Assembly: GCA_015231825.1 (NCBI GenBank)
Contig: JADGAV010000021.1
Location: 24,120 to 88,119 of the forward strand
Direction of reading: 5' to 3'
Source of the DNA: SAR324 cluster bacterium
Lineage (GTDB): Bacteria > SAR324 > NAC60-12
Length of the DNA stretch: 64,000 bases
Shown here: in pieces, positions 60,697-64,000 of the stretch
Layout of the letters: the number at the start of each line of letters is the position of its first letter
Position numbering within the stretch: position 1 is the first letter of the stretch
Program-made: the position numbers and the translations under genes
Notes under the pieces: generated by a model
The model's database searches: none
What the model was told of the DNA's origin: nothing
Seen by the model: the letters and a program-made list of their open reading frames with translations, nothing else

Positions 60697-61411
60697 GGTT
60701 TAATCTTTTACGGATGGCAAGCAACTCCTTCAATGCCTGGGGAACCCGTTTCAATATGTGGTGATCTGAGGTGCGCATTTCAATCACTTCCACAGGAATT
60801 TCAAGAACCTCACATTGGTCATACATGGCTCGGATGATCACCTCCGTATCAAAGGTATGATGAGCAGGAAAAGCTTGTCGGAAATAGCTCTGCATTTTCT
60901 CTGAATTTCTCCAGGCTTTGATACCGTGCGTATCGGAGACCCTCAGGCCGAACATGAAAAATAAAATCATGCGAAATCCGTACGAGGCAACTTTTCTTAA
61001 AATTCCCCGTCGATCCTTGGAAAGCAACAGGTTTTTGGAGGCAATAATAATGTCGTATTTGACTTTCATCACATGAGAAACAATGTCGACAAACTCAACA
61101 TCCCAATAGTCGATATCAAAATTGACAATCACTGAACCAGAGGCTTTCAGAAATCCTGTCTGCAGAGCAATGCCATAATTGGCATTCAATAAAGAAATTG
61201 TCTGAATGGAAGGGTCTTCTGACAATTGCTCGGCGATTTGCAGAGTTTGATCGGTACTGCCATTTTCAATGAGGATTATTTCCCAATCCAATCCCCTAAT
61301 TTCCTTCAATTGGCGGCGGATTTCAGTAACGTTCCGCGCCAATAGAGCTTCTTCATTACAAATAGGAATCACAATGCTGATCTGAGGAGGATTTTGAGCG
61401 GCATCACTCAT
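60677..61411 (-). CDS. Glycosyltransferase family 2 (polyprenol-phosphate sugar synthase-like)
   Basis: A 244-residue GT2 (GT-A fold) protein. ISIVIPICNEEALLARNVTEI is the donor-binding start; WEIILIENGSTDQT, then FDIDYWDVEF for the DxD position. No C-terminal TM pair is present, but LRKVASYGFRMILFFMFGL may sit on membrane. It is likely to make polyprenyl-phosphate sugar or extend a glycan, providing lipid-linked donors for GT-C proteins, including the large one upstream. Overlaps the neighbour genes by 20 bp and 8 bp. Confidence 0.9.
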   Translation of the reverse strand: MSDAAQNPPQISIVIPICNEEALLARNVTEIRRQLKEIRGLDWEIILIENGSTDQTLQIAEQLSEDPSIQTISLLNANYGIALQTGFLKASGSVIVNFDIDYWDVEFVDIVSHVMKVKYDIIIASKNLLLSKDRRGILRKVASYGFRMILFFMFGLRVSDTHGIKAWRNSEKMQSYFRQAFPAHHTFDTEVIIRAMYDQCEVLEIPVEVIEMRTSDHHILKRVPQALKELLAIRKRLNHEKLSE

Positions 61412-64000
61412 TGGGAACCTCTCTCAAACGGTCCCTGGCATGGTTCGCCCAAATGGGATCGTTCAGCACCTCGATCACGTATCGATAATATTCTCTGGCT
61501 TTTTCCATGTTTGACTGCATCCTCGCACAGATCCCCAAATGGTAATAGGCTTCGGCCAGGTACTCGCTATCCCGGTAGTTCAAGACCTGTTCAAATGAAT
61601 GAGAAGCCTGTTCACATTGATTGTTGAGATAATACGCCAGTCCTAAAAAATAGTAAACACGATCAATGGTCGGTTCATCTTTCCACCGCTCAATGATCTC
61701 CAGGAAGCCTTCTTGTGCCGATTGATAATCTTTATAAGTGTAGGATCGCTCTGCCTGTTTGAAGGCGGCATGGTATCCCGGGGAAAAAACATCTTTGCCG
61801 ACGATTTCCAATGAAACAACAAAAACTAAAATAAAAAGAACATACCCTGTTCTATTCAGGAAGGGAATTCGCAACCAGCGTCCAACCCTGTCAAAGAAGG
61901 GATTCTTCTGAAATCGGGGAATGATTGTCAATCCAAAAATGAGAAGGAAAAAAAGAATTCCGAACCCTGTCATGGTCAGACCGAGAATCCTGGGTCCCAC
62001 ATTGTCATACTCCAGAAACACCTGATTTTGTGTGGGATAGACCAGCATGAAGGCCGGCGAAATCAGGTAAGGTCCAACAGCCCCTTTTGCTTTCCATCCG
62101 GGGTTATAGGCGATTTTGACCAGGTGGGGTTTTCCCGGACAGTTGGTTTCAAAACTGACGGACTCATTCTGAATTGTCTCAGTCACTCTACAATCCATTG
62201 TTCCATTTCGCGATGAATCTGAAGAAGGTGCAGGCGGGATCTGATCGATTCCATGAATCCAGCGGTAGGCCTGAGGCAGGGTATAGAGGAAACGCGAATT
62301 TGGCTGATAGTTACGATACCAGTGATAGAATTTATGACGAAAGTTTTCAGGAGGAATCGATTCGGGTTCTTCAGAGAGGACTTTTACGTAGCCTGTTTCA
62401 TGATTCAATTTCCATATTTCATATTTTGAAAAATCGATTCGCTGGTCCAACCGATACCGTTCCGGAAGCATACGGACAGCCTGTTTCGCTTCGTTGCTGA
62501 CCAGAATAATTTGACTGCTGTTCATCAACTGTAAAAAGTCCGCGGCTCTTTGGAGATCAAAACTGCTGCAGGGATAGTCCGGAAAAGGACAGGAAATTTC
62601 CTTTGAATAGAGAGACTGGGCATAGAAAACAAAAGGGCTGAGCAGTGACGATTGAAAATACAGGCCTTCCAGTGTGGAACGACCTGAGTAATAAGGCAGG
62701 CTTTCAAAAGCTCTGACGGTTCCCATGCTGTTGGTCGTCTTATTGTGTTCATAAGCCACGCGGGGATCCCTCACCGTACCTGATAAAAATTGATTGATTT
62801 GCTTATAAAAAACCCAGTTGGGGGCTTTTTCAAATCCACTGAAATTCCAACGGGTCCAATGATGGGCATCCGTGGAAAAATAACTCAGCCACAAAATGAT
62901 CCCGCAAAACCCGATAAACGGCAACAGTTTCGAGACAAAGCGATGGCTCAAGGGAATCGCCAAAAAGGCAACTCCCCACACCGTGACGAGAAAGTGAACA
63001 AAGGGAATGAAGCGGATGTCAGGAAGTTTCAACGTTTCTGAACCGAAATAACAAAGGACGCACAGGACGATCACAAACCAAAGGAAAATCACCACTTGAC
63101 GTTCTTGTCGGCTGAGCCATTGCCATTTATAACGCCCGGGGATACAGGCATAGCAGGAATAAATCAAAAATAAAATCAAAGGAGGAATAATAATTTTTGG
63201 AATGACTTCCCACACCGAAGAGAAGGTCCAGATGATGTTGAAGGCGGTCGTGTAGGGAATGTTGACAAACAACTGAACGAACCAACCTGCGAACAGCAGT
63301 CCGCTCACACCAAAAACGACAAGGAGAAGCAGGCTTTTTTTTAAGAATTGTCGAGGAGAAAATAAGAAAAACAATGCGCTCAAACTGCAGATGATCAGCG
63401 TGAATCCATGGGTCAACCCGATCATGGTCAGTAGGGCAATGGCCCAGCAGAGCATCGGCCAGCTGAAAGTCTGCTTCTCCTTTATTTGATCCACGAGGCG
63501 GTAAAGCACACCAAAAAAAACGAAAGTCAGTGAAAAACTGACCGCATAACTGAATTCTCCCGCTAAAGTGCTGTAGAGATTTCCTCCCCACATCGAGTTG
63601 GAGGTGTTGACTAAAAACAGCAGACTGCCGGCCGCGGCCAGTCCCGGTCCCGGAAAGCGAAAACGGCACAGCTTCACCATGTAATAGGTACAAACCGGCA
63701 AGAGCAGAGGACCGAGAATAGTGACGATCTTGAAACTGACCGTCAATGCGATCCCTGCATGGGACATCCCTACTGCCAGTAAATACAGCAAAGGGAAATA
63801 CATAATGAAGAGCGGATACCCCCCATAATTTCCGGGATACCATCCGATTATTTTTCCCTGGGGAAGCAATATTTCTTTGAGGTAGGCAGCAGTCTTGTAG
63901 TGGGATCCGGTATCACCGCCAGTGATGACCGTGTCCATCAAAAGGTATTTTAAAGGGAAGTATTGAAATAGGTAGAGGTAAATCAGCAGGAAGAGAATGA
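61404..64000 (-). CDS. Large membrane protein, 6-pyruvoyl-tetrahydropterin synthase-related (PF10131-like) GT-C type, with C-terminal TPR (partial, cut by right edge)
   Basis: At least 865 codons. The frame is open upstream to the edge of the window, because the codons before the first in-frame ATG (63938-63936) encode a hydrophobic stretch (FLLIYLYLFQYFPLKYL), so the start is outside. Domain order: an acidic loop in VITGGDTGSHYKTAAYLKEI and WYPGNYGGYPLFIMYFPLLY (the PF10131 PTPS-related pattern, GT-C-like), more than ten TM helices, a large periplasmic loop region, a TM near residue 690-710 and a C-terminal soluble TPR block (DYQSAQEGFLEIIERW, YLAEAYYHLGICARMQSNME). It overlaps the GT2 gene by 8 bp and probably uses its lipid-linked sugar. 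Substrate unknown. Confidence 0.85.
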   Translation of the reverse strand, partial: ILFLLIYLYLFQYFPLKYLLMDTVITGGDTGSHYKTAAYLKEILLPQGKIIGWYPGNYGGYPLFIMYFPLLYLLAVGMSHAGIALTVSFKIVTILGPLLLPVCTYYMVKLCRFRFPGPGLAAAGSLLFLVNTSNSMWGGNLYSTLAGEFSYAVSFSLTFVFFGVLYRLVDQIKEKQTFSWPMLCWAIALLTMIGLTHGFTLIICSLSALFFLFSPRQFLKKSLLLLVVFGVSGLLFAGWFVQLFVNIPYTTAFNIIWTFSSVWEVIPKIIIPPLILFLIYSCYACIPGRYKWQWLSRQERQVVIFLWFVIVLCVLCYFGSETLKLPDIRFIPFVHFLVTVWGVAFLAIPLSHRFVSKLLPFIGFCGIILWLSYFSTDAHHWTRWNFSGFEKAPNWVFYKQINQFLSGTVRDPRVAYEHNKTTNSMGTVRAFESLPYYSGRSTLEGLYFQSSLLSPFVFYAQSLYSKEISCPFPDYPCSSFDLQRAADFLQLMNSSQIILVSNEAKQAVRMLPERYRLDQRIDFSKYEIWKLNHETGYVKVLSEEPESIPPENFRHKFYHWYRNYQPNSRFLYTLPQAYRWIHGIDQIPPAPSSDSSRNGTMDCRVTETIQNESVSFETNCPGKPHLVKIAYNPGWKAKGAVGPYLISPAFMLVYPTQNQVFLEYDNVGPRILGLTMTGFGILFFLLIFGLTIIPRFQKNPFFDRVGRWLRIPFLNRTGYVLFILVFVVSLEIVGKDVFSPGYHAAFKQAERSYTYKDYQSAQEGFLEIIERWKDEPTIDRVYYFLGLAYYLNNQCEQASHSFEQVLNYRDSEYLAEAYYHLGICARMQSNMEKAREYYRYVIEVLNDPIWANHARDRLREVPNE

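Noticed and set aside
1..64000. tRNA, rRNA, CRISPR arrays and riboswitch aptamers
   Set aside because: No T-loop/acceptor patterns, rRNA cores or regularly spaced repeats were seen by eye; a covariance-model scan (tRNAscan-SE, Infernal) would decide.

Overview
The window looks like chromosomal DNA of a Gram-negative, probably marine or sediment bacterium of deltaproteobacterial/SAR324-like type. That placement is inference. It rests on moderately AT-rich DNA (judged by eye), lipoprotein signals, BamD/CpoB-like envelope proteins, a two-subunit (alpha + beta) glycyl-tRNA synthetase, a periplasmic HtrA/Do protease, many TPR proteins and a SelW-type selenoprotein gene. I see no rRNA, tRNA, CRISPR array, phage block or complete insertion sequence. 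Genes are closely packed, often with 4-20 bp overlaps, and both edges cut through large membrane-protein genes.

Layout. 1-3.1 kb: two divergent polytopic membrane proteins (one cut by the left edge). 3.2-7.5 kb: rplM-rpsI, a membrane-anchored alpha/beta hydrolase, an unrecognised protein, an RmlC-like epimerase and a small membrane protein. 7.6-11.1 kb: glyQS and a 59-residue small protein. 11.4-17.8 kb (minus strand): PF10023-type lipoprotein, zinc-ribbon coiled-coil protein, a stand-alone cereblon-type (CULT) protein, and a run consisting of a pseudo-receiver/RsbW-like kinase, a BamD-like lipoprotein, a CpoB-like lipoprotein, an unknown protein and a CheY. 18-28 kb: superoxide dismutase with palindromic upstream sites, a DUF697-like protein, a TMTC-like glycosyltransferase/TPR protein, galM, and two very large helical/TPR proteins. 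28-36 kb: a second copy of the 59-residue protein, htrA, STAS, a short leader ORF, an RsbU-type PP2C phosphatase, a second TMTC-like protein and a K+ channel. 36-48 kb: YdiJ-like FAD/Fe-S dehydrogenase, flavin disulfide reductase, a SelW-family selenoprotein hidden by an in-frame UGA, HD phosphohydrolase, ispE, a lytic transglycosylase, ribH, HD-GYP and DUF971. 48-57 kb: pcm, galU, DUF4262, an RluA/RluD-family pseudouridine synthase, phosphohexomutase, HAD phosphatase, clpP and a large hybrid-sensor histidine kinase. 57-64 kb: a lone tyrosine recombinase beside REP-like inverted motifs, then an overlapping radical SAM / NEW3-like / GT2 / PTPS-related membrane-protein operon running off the right edge.

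The genes suggest two themes. One is surface glycan or glycolipid building (galU, phosphohexomutase, galM, RmlC-like, GT2, several GT-C-like membrane proteins). The other is partner-switching and two-component signalling (RsbW-like, STAS, RsbU-like, CheY, HD-GYP, large histidine kinase). The most notable items are the unannotated selenoprotein with a plausible SECIS hairpin, the bacterial CULT protein with an intact ligand cage, and a pair of equal-length small proteins that align without gaps and that I cannot assign to any known family.
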